A DNA stretch of 64,000 bases from Planococcus maritimus (GCF_001687625.2 NZ_CP016538.2:716001-780000); one strand, 5' to 3'; counted from the stretch's first letter, positions 8,948 to 19,416 are shown. The notes: generated from the letters alone by a model not told the origin. Made by a program: numbers and translations.

Positions 8948-10441
8948 TTAAACAGTTTTTGCGGGTTGCTCATTAATTGCGTGGATAAATCGTTCGAATG
9001 CTTGTTGTTCTTTTAACACACCGGCATCTTCCAAAATTCGGACGAATTTCTTGCCCAATTCTTCCCTCAGGAGCGTCTCGGCTTCCTGGTGATTTGCGAG
9101 CGTGCCGTGCTGCGCTTTTAACTGCTCTGCCCAGTCTTGATGGGTAGGTTCTACGCGGCTAGCCTGGCCTAGCAGAAATTCCTGGATTTCTGCCAGTTCC
9201 TGCTTCAAGCGCGGTGGCAAGACAGCAAGCCCCATCACTTCGATCAAGCCAATATTCTCTTTTTTGATATGGTGGACATCGGCATGGGGGTGGAAGATCC
9301 CGGCAGGATGTTCTTCAGTCGTCCGGTTGTTTCTCAACACGAGATCGATTTCGAATCGCCCGTCGCGTTTTCTGGCAATCGGTGTAATCGTATTATGCGG
9401 CGTATTTCCAGTAAAGGCAATCACATTTTTAGATTCATCCGAATACTGTTTCCACGTCTGCAAAATCTCATCGGCGGCATCCACCAGCTCGTCGATGTTT
9501 TCACTTTTCAAGCGAATGACCGACATCGGCCAGTCGACGATGGATGCCCCGATGTTCGGGAATGAATTCAAGCGGAACGTGAACGCATCTTGTGCACGGG
9601 TCATCGCGAACTCATAACGTCCCGCTTGATAATGGTCATGGCTCAGGATAGAGCCGCCGACAATCGGCAAATCAGCATTCGATCCGATGAAGTAATGAGG
9701 GAATAGCACCACAAACTTCAGCAATCGTTCAAAGCCGCCCCGGTCGATTTTCATGTCGCGATGTTCTTCTGAAAGCAGGATGCTGTGCTCATTGTAATAG
9801 ACGTAAGGCGAGTATTGGAAATACCAATTTTCCTCCGTCAGCGGAATCTTGACGACGCGGTGGTTGGCGCGTGCTGGGTAGCCAATCCGCCCAGCGTAAC
9901 CTTCGTTTTCCTTGCACAATAAACATTTCGGGTAACTTGCCGCCTGCTTGATTTCCCGCTCACGTTTGATCTGTTCGGGATCTTTTTCTGGTTTCGACAA
10001 ATTGATCGTAATGTCCATCTCGCCATAAGGACTGTCGTGTTTATAGGAAATGTTTTTTCGAATCCGGTTCATCTGGATGTAATTGCTGTGTTGGCTAAGG
10101 CTGTAAAAATAATCGGTCGCAGCTATTGGCGATTCCGCGTATTTTTTGTCGAACGCAGCATTGATCGCAGAGGGCCGGGCGACAAAGCAGTTCATAATGT
10201 TCGCCGACAGCATTTCCTTATCGTCAAAAACATCTTCGATGACGCCGCGGTCGATTGCGAAACGGATGAGTTCTTCGACTAAATTCGGAATGGTATCTTT
10301 TTTGGCTTCAGTTTGTTCCGGAAATGAATCCATTCCAAGTAAATGCATCACTTGGTTGCGGGCATAATCAATATCGTCCGCTTCGATCAAGCCGGTGGCC
10401 AAAGCGTTTTGAACGAGGCCAGCAAGTGTTTGATGGATCAT
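8948..10441 (-). CDS. galT: Galactose-1-phosphate uridylyltransferase, type 2
   Basis: Leloir pathway enzyme that exchanges UMP between UDP-glucose and galactose-1-phosphate. The 497-residue length and sequence match the Firmicute-type GalT family, which is distinct from the ~350-residue E. coli type. Recognisable segments are [16 protein letters not shown] near residue 170, the [14 protein letters not shown] segment and [16 protein letters not shown], which carries the conserved histidines. Its start overlaps the end of galE by four bases, so translation is coupled. It lies third in the order galK, galE, galT, then the ABC ATPase. Confidence 0.96.
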   Translation of the reverse strand: MIHQTLAGLVQNALATGLIEADDIDYARNQVMHLLGMDSFPEQTEAKKDTIPNLVEELIRFAIDRGVIEDVFDDKEMLSANIMNCFVARPSAINAAFDKKYAESPIAATDYFYSLSQHSNYIQMNRIRKNISYKHDSPYGEMDITINLSKPEKDPEQIKREREIKQAASYPKCLLCKENEGYAGRIGYPARANHRVVKIPLTEENWYFQYSPYVYYNEHSILLSEEHRDMKIDRGGFERLLKFVVLFPHYFIGSNADLPIVGGSILSHDHYQAGRYEFAMTRAQDAFTFRLNSFPNIGASIVDWPMSVIRLKSENIDELVDAADEILQTWKQYSDESKNVIAFTGNTPHNTITPIARKRDGRFEIDLVLRNNRTTEEHPAGIFHPHADVHHIKKENIGLIEVMGLAVLPPRLKQELAEIQEFLLGQASRVEPTHQDWAEQLKAQHGTLANHQEAETLLREELGKKFVRILEDAGVLKEQQAFERFIHAINEQPAKTV

Positions 10442-11439
10442 AGCTTAACCTCTTCGCTATAGCCTGCAGGGTGAGTAGAATGCCAATTCCATGCATCTTC
10501 AATGATTTTTGTGATGGAAGTATTCACCGGGTTCCAACCCAGAATACGCGTGGCTTTTTCTGTGCTGGCGACAAGAATGCTCGGGTCACCTGAGCGGCGT
10601 GGTCCAATTTTTACCGGAATGTCCTTGCCAGTGACAGAACGCGCGGTGGAAATCATTTCATTGACCGAGAAGCCTTGGCTGCTGCCGAGATTGAAGACAT
10701 CGTTTTCTCCGCCGTTTCGCAAGTAATCGAGTGCCAACAAATGGGCGTTGACGAGGTCTTCGATATGGACATAGTCGCGGATACAGGTGCCGTCCGGCGT
10801 ATCGTAATCATCGCCAAAGACGGTGATTTCCTCGCGCTGTCCGAGGGCTGCCTGCAGAATGATCGGAACAAGGTGGGATTCTGGGCGGTGGTCTTCTCCG
10901 ATTTCACCTGTCGCCCTTGCACCCGCAACGTTGAAATAGCGCAAGGAAACAAAGTTCAAATCGTGTGCCAAGGAAGTCCACTTCATCATTTTTTCCATCG
11001 TTAGCTTGGTTTCGCCGTAAGTATTGGTTGGATGGGTTGGCATGGTTTCGGTGATCGGAACGGCTTCGGGCTCTCCGTAAGTCGCGGCTGTCGAAGAAAA
11101 GACAATGTTCTTAACGCCGTGTTTTGTCATGGCCTTTAGCAGAACTTGTGTGCCGTATACATTGTTGTCGAAATACTTTAAGGGATTTTCCATCGATTCG
11201 CCGACCAACGAATTGGCCGCAAAGTGTAGAACTTCGTCGATGGATTCGTTTTCAAATACGCTATCCAGGAAATTCGCGTCCCGAATATCGCCTTCGTAAA
11301 ATGCAGCGTTTGGGTGGACCGCTTGCCGGTGGCCGTTCTCTAAATTATCGACAACCACGACGTCCATCCCTTGATCGATCAATTGATAAACTGCATGAGA
11401 GCCAATATAACCCGCTCCGCCTAATACCAATACGCTCAT
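10438..11439 (-). CDS. galE: UDP-glucose 4-epimerase
   Basis: Interconverts UDP-galactose and UDP-glucose in the Leloir pathway; an extended SDR enzyme of 333 residues. The NAD-binding motif [14 protein letters not shown] is at the N-terminus, the catalytic Ser lies in FSSTAATYG and the YxxxK pair in YGETK. The start is chosen at ATG 11439, because AAGGAG lies eight bases before it; an upstream in-frame GTG at 11448 would leave no spacer. The ATG overlaps the galK stop as ATGA, and the gene overlaps galT by four bases at the other end, showing a tightly coupled operon. Confidence 0.97.
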   Translation of the reverse strand: MSVLVLGGAGYIGSHAVYQLIDQGMDVVVVDNLENGHRQAVHPNAAFYEGDIRDANFLDSVFENESIDEVLHFAANSLVGESMENPLKYFDNNVYGTQVLLKAMTKHGVKNIVFSSTAATYGEPEAVPITETMPTHPTNTYGETKLTMEKMMKWTSLAHDLNFVSLRYFNVAGARATGEIGEDHRPESHLVPIILQAALGQREEITVFGDDYDTPDGTCIRDYVHIEDLVNAHLLALDYLRNGGENDVFNLGSSQGFSVNEMISTARSVTGKDIPVKIGPRRSGDPSILVASTEKATRILGWNPVNTSITKIIEDAWNWHSTHPAGYSEEVKL

Positions 11440-12620
11440 AATTGCCACTCCTTTACTAACTCTTTTGCCCCGTCAGAAATTTTTGTTTCGTAAAATGAAG
11501 GGGGATAGCCAAATTCTTCGCTATAGGCTGATGACAGTGTGTGTTTGAAACTGTCAATTTGCTCCTGCTGGACAATGGCAATTGCACATCCGCCAAATCC
11601 GGCCCCAGTCATTCGTGCACCAATAACACCAGGGTGATTCCAGGCTGTTTCTGCGATTTTATCGAGTTCTGGACCCGTCACTTCGTAATCGTCACGAAGA
11701 GAGACGTGGGAAGCATTCATCAACTTTCCGAATGCTTCGATATGGCCTTGCTCCAGTTCACTGAGTGCACGCACGGTCCGTTCATTTTCATAGACGGCGT
11801 GCTTGGCGCGTTTCCGGCTGATGTCGTTTGCAATCAATTGCTTATGCTGCTCGAATTGTTCACCCGTCAACTCGCCCAGGCTATCAATTGGCAATTCGGT
11901 TCGCAAATCCATCAACGCCTGTTCGCATTCGGCGCGGCGTTCGTTGTATTTGGAACCGGCGAGCGTCCGTTGTTTATTAGAGTTGATGATGACGATCTCA
12001 TAGCCGTTCAATTCGACCGGTGCGTAACTAAACTCCAGTGTCTGGCAATCCAGCAGCATGGCATGGTCTTGTTTTCCTTTGCCGATAGCGAATTGGTCCA
12101 TGATGCCGCTGTTGACGCCAATGTAATCGTTTTCAACTTTCTGCCCTAAAAGGATCATCTGCAAACGGTCAATAGTCAAATTGAATAGTTCTTCCAGCAC
12201 AACGCCTGTTGCCATTTCAATGGAGGCGGAAGAAGACAGGCCAGCGCCATTCGGAATGTTGCCATAAAATAAGACGTCCATCCCAGCATCAATTGTAAAA
12301 CCATTTGCGATGAACAACTGGATCATGCCTTTCGGGAAGTTCGCCCAGTCGTGATCGGCATGGTAGGACAAATCGCTGAGTGTGCATTCGATGATTCCGG
12401 CATCGGGAAAATTCATCGAATAAAAACGCAATGTATGATCTGTGCGTTTGCTGGCGATTGCGTAAGTGCCGAGTGAGATGGCTGCCGGAAACACATGACC
12501 GCCGTTGTAGTCGGTATGTTCACCGATCAGGTTAATGCGGCCGGGTGCGAAAAAAGACCGTGGTGTGTCAGCTGTTTGAAAGATGTCCTGATAAGCTTGC
12601 AACAAATCTGGCTGTGTCAT
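11436..12620 (-). CDS. galK: Galactokinase
   Basis: Phosphorylates alpha-D-galactose at C1, the first Leloir step; GHMP kinase family, 394-395 residues. The signature [15 protein letters not shown] is at about 28-42, the phosphate loop is [14 protein letters not shown], and the C-terminal motif [13 protein letters not shown] is present. Two adjacent ATG codons exist (12623 and 12620). GGAGG lies three bases before the first and six before the second, so the second is slightly favoured. It is the first gene of the gal operon and is transcribed away from the ROK regulator, with which it shares a 100-bp control region. Confidence 0.97.
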   Translation of the reverse strand: MTQPDLLQAYQDIFQTADTPRSFFAPGRINLIGEHTDYNGGHVFPAAISLGTYAIASKRTDHTLRFYSMNFPDAGIIECTLSDLSYHADHDWANFPKGMIQLFIANGFTIDAGMDVLFYGNIPNGAGLSSSASIEMATGVVLEELFNLTIDRLQMILLGQKVENDYIGVNSGIMDQFAIGKGKQDHAMLLDCQTLEFSYAPVELNGYEIVIINSNKQRTLAGSKYNERRAECEQALMDLRTELPIDSLGELTGEQFEQHKQLIANDISRKRAKHAVYENERTVRALSELEQGHIEAFGKLMNASHVSLRDDYEVTGPELDKIAETAWNHPGVIGARMTGAGFGGCAIAIVQQEQIDSFKHTLSSAYSEEFGYPPSFYETKISDGAKELVKEWQL

Positions 12621-12640
12621 CATGTTCCTCCAATTCTTTG

Positions 12641-12681
12641 TAAATTAATTTAATTAACATAAGTATATGGTATTTTGTTAA
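12641..12681. promoter_or_regulatory. Divergent galK/ROK control region, possible operator
   Basis: The AT-rich space between galK and the ROK gene holds an inverted repeat TTAACA (12654-12659) and TGTTAA (12676-12681) spaced by 16 bases, next to TAAATTAATTTAATTAAC. ROK repressors of the XylR/NagC type bind such AT-rich dyads. Assignment as the operator is inference from position and symmetry. Confidence 0.5.
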
Positions 12682-12727
12682 ACTATTCAATAAAGAAACT
12701 GAAAACTTTAAAAATGGGGGAATCAGC

Positions 12728-13879
12728 ATGCGCCAAGGCAGCTTTCAATGGATGAAATCGATGAACAAATCGCTCATTCTCAATAAAATCAGAACGCAAG
12801 GGCCAATCTCCAGAGCACAAATTGCGCGCGAGACCAATCTGACTCGTCCGACCGTAAGCAGCAATGTAAAAGAATTGATCGACCAGAACATCGTCGAAGA
12901 AAGTGATATTGGCCAGTCGCAAGGTGGGCGCAAGCCGACGATGCTCATCATCAATGACGGCGCCTTTTGCATTCTCGGGGTGGACGCCGGGCCGGATTCC
13001 GTAAAGTGTGTTGTAACGGATCTCTCCGGAAAAGTGTCCGACAGATCGGAAGCTCGATTGCCTTTGCCAGTCGATAATGAAAAATTCCTGGATGCCTTGA
13101 AAAGCTGTATTCAAGAATGCCTGGTAAAAACTGCAGGCAAAGACGTCATCGGGATCGGTGTTGCCATGCACGGCGTAGTGGATATTGAGACGGGCGTATT
13201 ATTGTTCGCGCCAAATTTAGGGCTGACGGACATCCCTGTTAAAGAAGTGCTCGAGAACACGTTTGGGCTGGAAGTCAAAGTGGAAAACGATGCACGTGCT
13301 ATGGCACTTGGGGAATTTTGGTTTGGCGAGCATGGAGAGTTGGAGAGTATGCTGGCGGTCAACATCGGTCGAGGTGTAGGTGCAGGACTGATCATTGGCG
13401 GAAAGCTGTATCATGGCTCCTCTGATATCGCAGGGGAAATCGGCCATATGACAATCGATTTGCATGGGCAAGTATGCGAATGCGGCAACCGTGGCTGCTT
13501 GCAGACTTTTACTGCCGGCCCGGCTATTTCACGGAAAATCTTTGAAAAAACAGCCGAATCGTTAACTGCTGAACAAGTCTTCGAACGGGCGTTGGACGGA
13601 GATCCATCATGTCACGAGGTTCTTACCGAAGCCGGAAGGGCCATGGGCGTCGGGCTGACCAATTTGATCCATATCGTCAATCCGGAAAAAATCATTCTCG
13701 GAGGCGGTGTTTCGAAAGCGCATCAATTTCTCCTGCCGGCCATCCGTGAAACGATTGCAACGGCGTCGCTGACACGCTCAGCAAGCCAGACGAAAGTGGA
13801 AACGACCAAGCTTGGCGACGATGCGACGCTCATTGGTGCGGTGACACTGTTGCTAGTGGACGTTTTTGAACTAACCTAA
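12728..13879 (+). CDS. ROK-family transcriptional regulator of galactose genes
   Basis: A DNA-binding repressor whose sugar-kinase-like domain senses a sugar; 383 residues. A winged helix-turn-helix lies at about 14-70 (QGPISRAQIARETNLTRPTVSSNVKELI), followed by the ROK domain with the DxGxxxxK-like GVDAGPDSVKCVV, the ENDARAMALGE segment, and the zinc-binding cluster CECGNRGCLQTF. It is divergent from galKET-msmK and about 50 bp upstream of galM, so it very likely controls both. Whether it represses, and which sugar releases it, cannot be read from sequence. GGGGGAA precedes the ATG. Confidence 0.9.
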   Translation: MRQGSFQWMKSMNKSLILNKIRTQGPISRAQIARETNLTRPTVSSNVKELIDQNIVEESDIGQSQGGRKPTMLIINDGAFCILGVDAGPDSVKCVVTDLSGKVSDRSEARLPLPVDNEKFLDALKSCIQECLVKTAGKDVIGIGVAMHGVVDIETGVLLFAPNLGLTDIPVKEVLENTFGLEVKVENDARAMALGEFWFGEHGELESMLAVNIGRGVGAGLIIGGKLYHGSSDIAGEIGHMTIDLHGQVCECGNRGCLQTFTAGPAISRKIFEKTAESLTAEQVFERALDGDPSCHEVLTEAGRAMGVGLTNLIHIVNPEKIILGGGVSKAHQFLLPAIRETIATASLTRSASQTKVETTKLGDDATLIGAVTLLLVDVFELT

Positions 13880-13930
13880 AGCAAAAGGGTTGTGCGAGGC
13901 GATTTGAAAATTGAAAGGGTGACGAACAAC

Positions 13931-14977
13931 ATGGCAATTACTGAAAAAGCATTTGGCCAGATCAATGGCCAAGATATCACGCGCTATACATTGATGAACG
14001 ACAAGGGCTTTCAAGTTTCGTGTCTCGACTACGGCTGTATCATCACGGAAATCCTGGCGCCAGACCGAGACGGTTTGCTGGAGAATGTTGTACTCGGTTT
14101 CGACACATGGGAGGAGTACGGAAGCAATCCGCATTATTTCGGTGCCGTCGTCGGGCGTTTTGCCGGTCGTATCCAAGAAGGCGCTTTTACAATAGAAGGA
14201 ACGGATTATCAGCTTGCCCGAAATTCCAATGGCCAGCATTTACACGGGGGTCCTGGTGGTTTTCACTCAGTCGTTTGGAAAGCGGAAGCAATCGAAACTG
14301 AAAACGAATCGATCATAGAGTTTACCCATTTCAGCCCGGACGGGGAAGAAGGGTTTCCGGGGAATTTAACCATGACGGTCCGCTACATAGTGAAGCACGA
14401 TGAAAATCAATTGGCGATTTCCTATTTTGCCGAATCCGACAAAACGACTTTGCTGAATGTCACCAATCATTCCTATTTCAATTTGAGCGGCGATTTCAAG
14501 CGGACGATTGTGGATCATCAACTGACTATTCCAAGCAATCATTACGCGGAGCTAAATGAAGACATGCTGCCAACCGGTAAGCTTGTGCCAGCAGACGAAG
14601 ATTCACTGTTTGATTTCCGCAAGGGCAGAGTCATGCGCGAAGGTTTAGTTTCTGAGCACCCGCAAATCGAACTCGTTGGCGGAGGCTACGACCACCCCTT
14701 CCGATTGGATATAGAAGTTCAGCCGGTGATCGAGCTCAAAGACGTGGAAAGCGGGCGCAGTTTGCAGGTTGAAACGACGGAACCGGCAGTTGTCTTGTAC
14801 ACTGCCAATCATATCGGCGGCCCGTATTCATTGAAAGGGGTCAATGCAGAGAATCATCTCGGGCTGTGTCTCGAAACGCAAGGCATGCCAGATTCTGTTC
14901 ACCATCCGCATTTTCCATCTGCAATTTTAAAAGCGCAAGAGACTTTTGAATCCCGCACGGTCTATAGGTTTACGTAG
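13931..14977 (+). CDS. galM: Aldose 1-epimerase (galactose mutarotase)
   Basis: Interconverts alpha and beta anomers of galactose so that beta-galactosidase products can enter galactokinase. The protein is 348 residues from ATG 13931, preceded by AAAGGGTG. An upstream GTG at 13892 would add 13 residues but has a weaker ribosome site. Family motifs are visible: VVGRFAGRI, NSNGQHLHGGPGGF with the conserved His, NVTNHSYFNLSG with the second His, and the late Glu in LGLCLETQGMPDS. It follows the ROK gene by about 50 bp with no terminator between, so the two are probably co-transcribed. Confidence 0.95.
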   Translation: MAITEKAFGQINGQDITRYTLMNDKGFQVSCLDYGCIITEILAPDRDGLLENVVLGFDTWEEYGSNPHYFGAVVGRFAGRIQEGAFTIEGTDYQLARNSNGQHLHGGPGGFHSVVWKAEAIETENESIIEFTHFSPDGEEGFPGNLTMTVRYIVKHDENQLAISYFAESDKTTLLNVTNHSYFNLSGDFKRTIVDHQLTIPSNHYAELNEDMLPTGKLVPADEDSLFDFRKGRVMREGLVSEHPQIELVGGGYDHPFRLDIEVQPVIELKDVESGRSLQVETTEPAVVLYTANHIGGPYSLKGVNAENHLGLCLETQGMPDSVHHPHFPSAILKAQETFESRTVYRFT

Positions 14978-14991
14978 TCGCGAGGTTTAGC

Positions 14992-15078
14992 TGTCCCTGT
15001 GCATCACACAATTCAAACGACACAAACCGCTCCAGCAGTATACATGCCCTAAAGAATGTCCCTGTGCACCACACAATT
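14992..15078 (+). repeat. Pair of 22-bp direct repeats
   Basis: 14992-15013 and 15057-15078 are identical at 21 of 22 positions (T versus C at the thirteenth base); both begin TGTCCCTGTGCA and end CACACAATT. The unit spacing is 65 bp. They sit in the ~330-bp gap after galM, which otherwise shows no gene and no clear terminator. Confidence 0.85.
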
Positions 15079-15308
15079 GCACCACATAACTGATTTTTTA
15101 GGTCTAGCTGAGATTGATGATTGTCTCCATAGCCTATTAAATATGATTGTCAAAAAATCCCGTAATTTTCAATAAAATGAGTCCTATTAGCATGTATATT
15201 TCGAAAGAATCATGATAAAATAACTACGATAAGCTTTAACGTCCTAAGGGTTATTCAAGGTTATATGATGTTTTCGGAAATCGACAGGCTAAAAGGGGGA
15301 GAATGTTA

Positions 15309-15329
15309 ATGAATCGTGTTAAAAAATGA
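15309..15329 (+). other. Six-codon leader frame, apparent frameshift at an A6 run
   Basis: ATG at 15309 has an ideal ribosome site (GGGGGAG at 15295-15301) but reads only MNRVKK before a TGA that overlaps the next ATG as ATGA. One more A in the A6 run (15321-15326) would join it in frame to MMIYTLMTIMALTGASS downstream and make a complete signal peptide with a basic N-region. Confidence 0.7.
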
Positions 15330-16204
15330 TGATTTATACTTTGATGACCATCATGGCATTGACGGGTGCAAGCAGTGGCGTTCTAGCAAATGGGACCGCA
15401 GCGGTAGAGCATTCACAAGTTTACGAAGTCCAAACTCTGCAGGAAGCTAACTATTCGGAAAAAGTGATGAGAGCGGTTAGCGAAACCATGGGGATGGATG
15501 CAGATTCCTATGATGCAATATCGATTATTAACCAGTTGCCAAAAATCAAAGTGTGGGAATATTACCTGGCTTCGTTTGGCCAAAAGGTAAAAGGCAATGA
15601 AGTTCGGTGCGCAGTGAAGGACATTTTTGATATTGATTTAGACCTTGTATCAAAAAATGACTATGGCAGCAAACTGGTGATTTATCCGGCACCTGTCATG
15701 GAAACTTTGCGCGTATCTTTGAAGCAAGAGCCTACTTCAACCAAAAAAGACGAGCTCATCATGAGCATGTCAAAAAACGAAGTGATGGACCGCTATATCA
15801 AACAATCGAACTATGCTCTAACGGGAGCGCAATTGAGTTTATTGGTCAATCAAATCTTCGGCGTTAATTTAATGGGAATTTCAAGCTTGGAAGGCAAACA
15901 GCTTGCCATCAATTCCAAAGGACAATGGATCGTTAAGGGTGAACAAGATTTGGTTCTTTTGGAATCAAGTCTTGATGATGTGGATGTGTTCGTCTATGCA
16001 GGCCCTTATCTTGAGGAATTGACCGGCACAAAAGCCTTGCCTGAAGCATTGATTGTCAAGTTGACTGCAATCGGTTTTGTCTATCAAGAGGAAAATGATC
16101 GACTGTATTATCGAAATCCAACAGGTGAGTCTGTACCAGATGCATTTAAAGGACAAGTTATCGGCATTTTGCTAGGCTTTATTGCGGAAGTAGCATCTCG
16201 TTAA
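15326..16204 (+). CDS. Secreted protein of unknown function, two related repeats
   Basis: I do not recognise the family. The 292-residue chain starts with a hydrophobic segment (IYTLMTIMALTGASSGVLA) that looks like a signal peptide lacking its basic N-region. The missing residues are encoded just upstream in another frame (15309-15329). Two internal segments look homologous: WEYYLASFGQKVKGNEVR through IFDIDLDLVSK, and VMDRYIKQSNYALTGAQL through IFGVNLMGISS. This suggests a duplicated small alpha-beta domain. The gene stands alone, between galM and a c-di-GMP gene, and ends at a strong terminator. The ATG at 15326 has no ribosome site of its own, so translation must be coupled to the leader or the frame is broken. 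Confidence 0.6.
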   Translation: MMIYTLMTIMALTGASSGVLANGTAAVEHSQVYEVQTLQEANYSEKVMRAVSETMGMDADSYDAISIINQLPKIKVWEYYLASFGQKVKGNEVRCAVKDIFDIDLDLVSKNDYGSKLVIYPAPVMETLRVSLKQEPTSTKKDELIMSMSKNEVMDRYIKQSNYALTGAQLSLLVNQIFGVNLMGISSLEGKQLAINSKGQWIVKGEQDLVLLESSLDDVDVFVYAGPYLEELTGTKALPEALIVKLTAIGFVYQEENDRLYYRNPTGESVPDAFKGQVIGILLGFIAEVASR

Positions 16205-16220
16205 TGACTTTTAACCTATG

Positions 16221-16270
16221 TAAGCCCTTTGCGATTGCCATACAGGCAAATGCAGAGGGCTTATTTTTTT
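16221..16270 (+). terminator. Terminator after secreted protein gene
   Basis: TAAGCCCTTTGC (16221-16232) pairs with GCAGAGGGCTTA (16252-16263, one mismatch), followed by TTTTTTT. Confidence 0.9.
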
Positions 16271-16552
16271 CGCTCATTGCATACATGAATATGATATTTT
16301 TGGAATATTTGCAATTAATTTTACGTAGTTTATGGGTTAAAGTTGTTAAAAAATAAAAACACGAGGGATATAAAAGTGCTTTTGTTAGTGAATGGTGAAA
16401 TAAAAGGTAAAAATAACTATTTTAGCTTGCGGTTTTTGAGGTAATATAGTAGTAATCTATGCCAGCTTAAATGAAATGGCACAAATACAGTGTGAAAAAA
16501 GCTCTTGTTTGTTTTAAGTGCTGGAGCAATGAGCCAGTTATTGGAGGTCGGT
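16271..16552 (+). other. AT-rich upstream region of c-di-GMP gene
   Basis: About 280 bp, strongly AT-rich, with no supported gene. The TAATATAG stretch at 16443-16450 could be a -10 region. I looked for a c-di-GMP riboswitch and did not recognise one. Confidence 0.4.
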
Positions 16553-19351
16553 ATGATGGAACAAAATCAAACGAGGTATTCGCGCTTAGCCCATATCACA
16601 AAATTGATCAACACCAACTTGGAGTTGCGTCCCTTGCTGGAGCAAGTGGTGACGGCCATTTCCGAGGAAGTGATGCGCTGCGATTCTGTCGGCATTTATT
16701 TGCCGCAAGAAGATGGCAAATTTCGGGGATATGTAGGGAAGCCGGAAGTCATCAATGGCATGACGCTCGATATGCATGTCGTGGATACAGATTATGATTT
16801 ATTGGCAAAAGAGGTAATTGAAACGCAACAAACGATCTATATCCCAGATACCGCAACTGATGGGCGCCCGGATCCGCGGGCTGTCGCGGGATTTGGCATC
16901 AAGTCTTTGCTGGCGCTCCCGATTTCTTACGAGGGCGAATTGTTTGGGTTGGTGTTCTTGTTTGACTACGGGATTCCGATGGATTTATCCGCAGATGAAA
17001 TCCAGACTGTGGAAGCGTATGTCAATATGGCTGGGGTAGCCATTCGAAATGTTAAAAACTTGCAGCGAAAAGAAAGTCTGTTATCTGAAAAGCAGATGCT
17101 GTTGGATTTGACGCGGGACTTATCGATGAGCTCAACCTTGCCCGAGGTATTGGACATTTGTCTCCACTATACAGGCCAAGTTTTGAACATCGACAATATT
17201 GGCGTCCACTTGCTCGATCCGGTCGCCGGTGCGAAGTTAAAACCCTCCTATTTAAGTGATAAAAGCAAATGGACGGAAGAAGATTGGCTGAAAAAGCATG
17301 AGGAGATGGAGTTTGACCCTTCGGTAGATCCTGCTTTTGCAGCGGTCATGAAGACCAAGAAGCCTCTATATATTCTGGATGTGGAAAAAGACAGCCGGGT
17401 AAACCAAGACGTTTGCGAAATGTTTGGCATTAAACGAATGCTGTTCCTGCCTTTTGTCACGATGGGGGAAATGCTCGGGGCGATGGTGCTCGTGAATTTC
17501 GATACATCAGATCCAGTCTTCAACGAATCCCATATTCATCTGGCCCAATCAATTGCGGAAGCGACCTCTTCGCTCCTGTCCAATTTATTGTTTATGGAGA
17601 AACAGGAAATGATCATTCACGAGAGGACTTCAGAAATCCGTGTGAAAAACGACGAATTGCAAAAGGCGATCAGTCAGTTGGAGAATTTGGGACGTCAAAA
17701 TGAACTTGTCTTGAGTTCCGTAGAAGACGGGATTTTTGGCCTTGATCTGGAGGGGAAAATCACTTTTTGCAATCGTGCGGCAGAAGCAGCATTAGGTTAT
17801 GCAAAAGGTGAACTAATCGGACAATGCTATAGCGTCATATTAAATAAAGAGAATGTGTTGTCGACGGCATCGTTGTCATTGAAACAGGATCTGAAGTTCC
17901 GAAAAAAGAACGGCGTCGATTTTTCGGTAGAGTATGTGGTATCTGCTGTAAAAGAAGACGGCAAGATGATCGGGGAAGTCGTTACCTTCCGCGACATTAC
18001 GAAAAGAAAGCAATTGGAGAAGGAAATTACCCATCTCGCCTATTACGATCATTTAACGGATTTGCCGAACCGGGTGTTATTGGATTATTTTTTGAACCAG
18101 GAAATCGAAAAAGCGAAATTGACTGGACAGCAGTTAGCGGTGCTGTACCTGGATTTGGATCGGTTTAAAATCATCAACGATAGCCTCGGCCATAGCTATG
18201 GGGATATTTTATTGAAGAAAGTCGCTGACCGCATCAGCCAATATATGCCGGATCATGCGTTTGTCTCGAGACAAGGCGGGGATGAATTCACTGTCGTGCT
18301 GCCAGGATTCGACAGCCTGGCAGAGTTGATGGATTTGGTAGATTGCTTAGTGGATTCATTTACAGATCCCTTCGTTTTGAAAGGAAATGAAGTTCATATT
18401 AAAGCGAGCATCGGCATCAGCGCGTTCCCTGAAGACGGAGAAACGGCAGAAGTACTGATCAAAAATGCGGATGCTGCGATGTATAAATCCAAAGAAAAAT
18501 CAGGTACGTTTTATCATTTCTTTAGAAGCGACATGAACACGCGCAACCTGGAAAGCATCTTTTTGGAAAATGCCTTGTATAAAGCCTTGGAAAACAACGA
18601 GTTGCTCTTGCATTTCCAGCCGCAAATCGACTGCCGCACCGAGCGCATGATTGGCGCCGAGGCATTGATCCGTTGGAATCATCCAACGAAAGGCATGATT
18701 TCCCCGGTGGAGTTCATCCCGACCGCAGAAGCTACAGGATTAATCGTTCCTATCGGCAAATGGGTGTTGGAATGTGCGTGTGCTCAATTAAAAAAATGGC
18801 ATGACGAAGGCCGAACAGAGCTTTCGGTGTCGGTCAATTTGTCCGGCCGACAATTTGAAGAAGATGATTTGGTTTCCATGATTGAATTGGTACTGAAGCA
18901 AACAGGGATAAATCCAGAATCTCTGCACATCGAATTGACCGAGAACCAGATTTTCCGGAATACCCATATGACGCTCGATAAAATGAGGGAACTCAAGATG
19001 CTGGGCATTAAAATCGCCTTGGATGATTTCGGCACGGGGTATTCATCACTCGGGTATTTGAAAAACTTTCCAATCGACACCTTGAAAATAGACAGATCCT
19101 TTATGGTCGATATTTTAACCGACAAAAACAATGCGGCCATTACGAGCACAATCATCACGCTCGCGCAAAACTTGGGCTTGGATGTTATTGCAGAAGGAGT
19201 GGAGACAAAAGCGCAATTGGCGTTTTTGTCAGCTAAAGACTGCTTTTACATTCAAGGGTATTATTACAGCAAACCTTTAGGGGTTGAAGAGTTGGCTGCA
19301 TATATCGACCGTGCTGCGCCTATTTCAAGCAGCGATTCCAGGCATTTGTAA
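16553..19351 (+). CDS. GAF-GAF-PAS-GGDEF-EAL cyclic-di-GMP signalling protein
   Basis: Likely makes and/or degrades cyclic di-GMP under control of sensed signals. The start is ATG 16553, six bases after GGAGG, giving 932 residues. Order: GAF 1 (about 20-180), GAF 2 (about 200-360), a short coiled coil, PAS (about 395-500), GGDEF (about 515-670), EAL (about 680-930). The diguanylate cyclase motif is intact at GGDEF 575-579, and the phosphodiesterase motif at EAL 703-705, with [14 protein letters not shown] also present. No clear RxxD inhibitory site precedes GGDEF. No membrane segment is seen, so the sensor is cytoplasmic. It stands alone between terminators. Confidence 0.93.
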   Translation: MMEQNQTRYSRLAHITKLINTNLELRPLLEQVVTAISEEVMRCDSVGIYLPQEDGKFRGYVGKPEVINGMTLDMHVVDTDYDLLAKEVIETQQTIYIPDTATDGRPDPRAVAGFGIKSLLALPISYEGELFGLVFLFDYGIPMDLSADEIQTVEAYVNMAGVAIRNVKNLQRKESLLSEKQMLLDLTRDLSMSSTLPEVLDICLHYTGQVLNIDNIGVHLLDPVAGAKLKPSYLSDKSKWTEEDWLKKHEEMEFDPSVDPAFAAVMKTKKPLYILDVEKDSRVNQDVCEMFGIKRMLFLPFVTMGEMLGAMVLVNFDTSDPVFNESHIHLAQSIAEATSSLLSNLLFMEKQEMIIHERTSEIRVKNDELQKAISQLENLGRQNELVLSSVEDGIFGLDLEGKITFCNRAAEAALGYAKGELIGQCYSVILNKENVLSTASLSLKQDLKFRKKNGVDFSVEYVVSAVKEDGKMIGEVVTFRDITKRKQLEKEITHLAYYDHLTDLPNRVLLDYFLNQEIEKAKLTGQQLAVLYLDLDRFKIINDSLGHSYGDILLKKVADRISQYMPDHAFVSRQGGDEFTVVLPGFDSLAELMDLVDCLVDSFTDPFVLKGNEVHIKASIGISAFPEDGETAEVLIKNADAAMYKSKEKSGTFYHFFRSDMNTRNLESIFLENALYKALENNELLLHFQPQIDCRTERMIGAEALIRWNHPTKGMISPVEFIPTAEATGLIVPIGKWVLECACAQLKKWHDEGRTELSVSVNLSGRQFEEDDLVSMIELVLKQTGINPESLHIELTENQIFRNTHMTLDKMRELKMLGIKIALDDFGTGYSSLGYLKNFPIDTLKIDRSFMVDILTDKNNAAITSTIITLAQNLGLDVIAEGVETKAQLAFLSAKDCFYIQGYYYSKPLGVEELAAYIDRAAPISSSDSRHL

Positions 19352-19383
19352 ACCATCTCGAATAGACCATGTCTCCATTCAGC

Positions 19384-19416
19384 GCTCCGCCAGTCCAAAC
19401 TGGCGGAGCTTTTTTG
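19384..19416 (+). terminator. Terminator after GGDEF-EAL gene
   Basis: Perfect 10-bp stem GCTCCGCCAG (19384-19393) and CTGGCGGAGC (19400-19409), loop of six, then TTTTTT. Confidence 0.95.

Noticed and set aside
11541-12149. 202-codon plus-strand frame opposite galK
   Set aside because: Galactokinase on the other strand is certain; the frame has no start signal or family resemblance.
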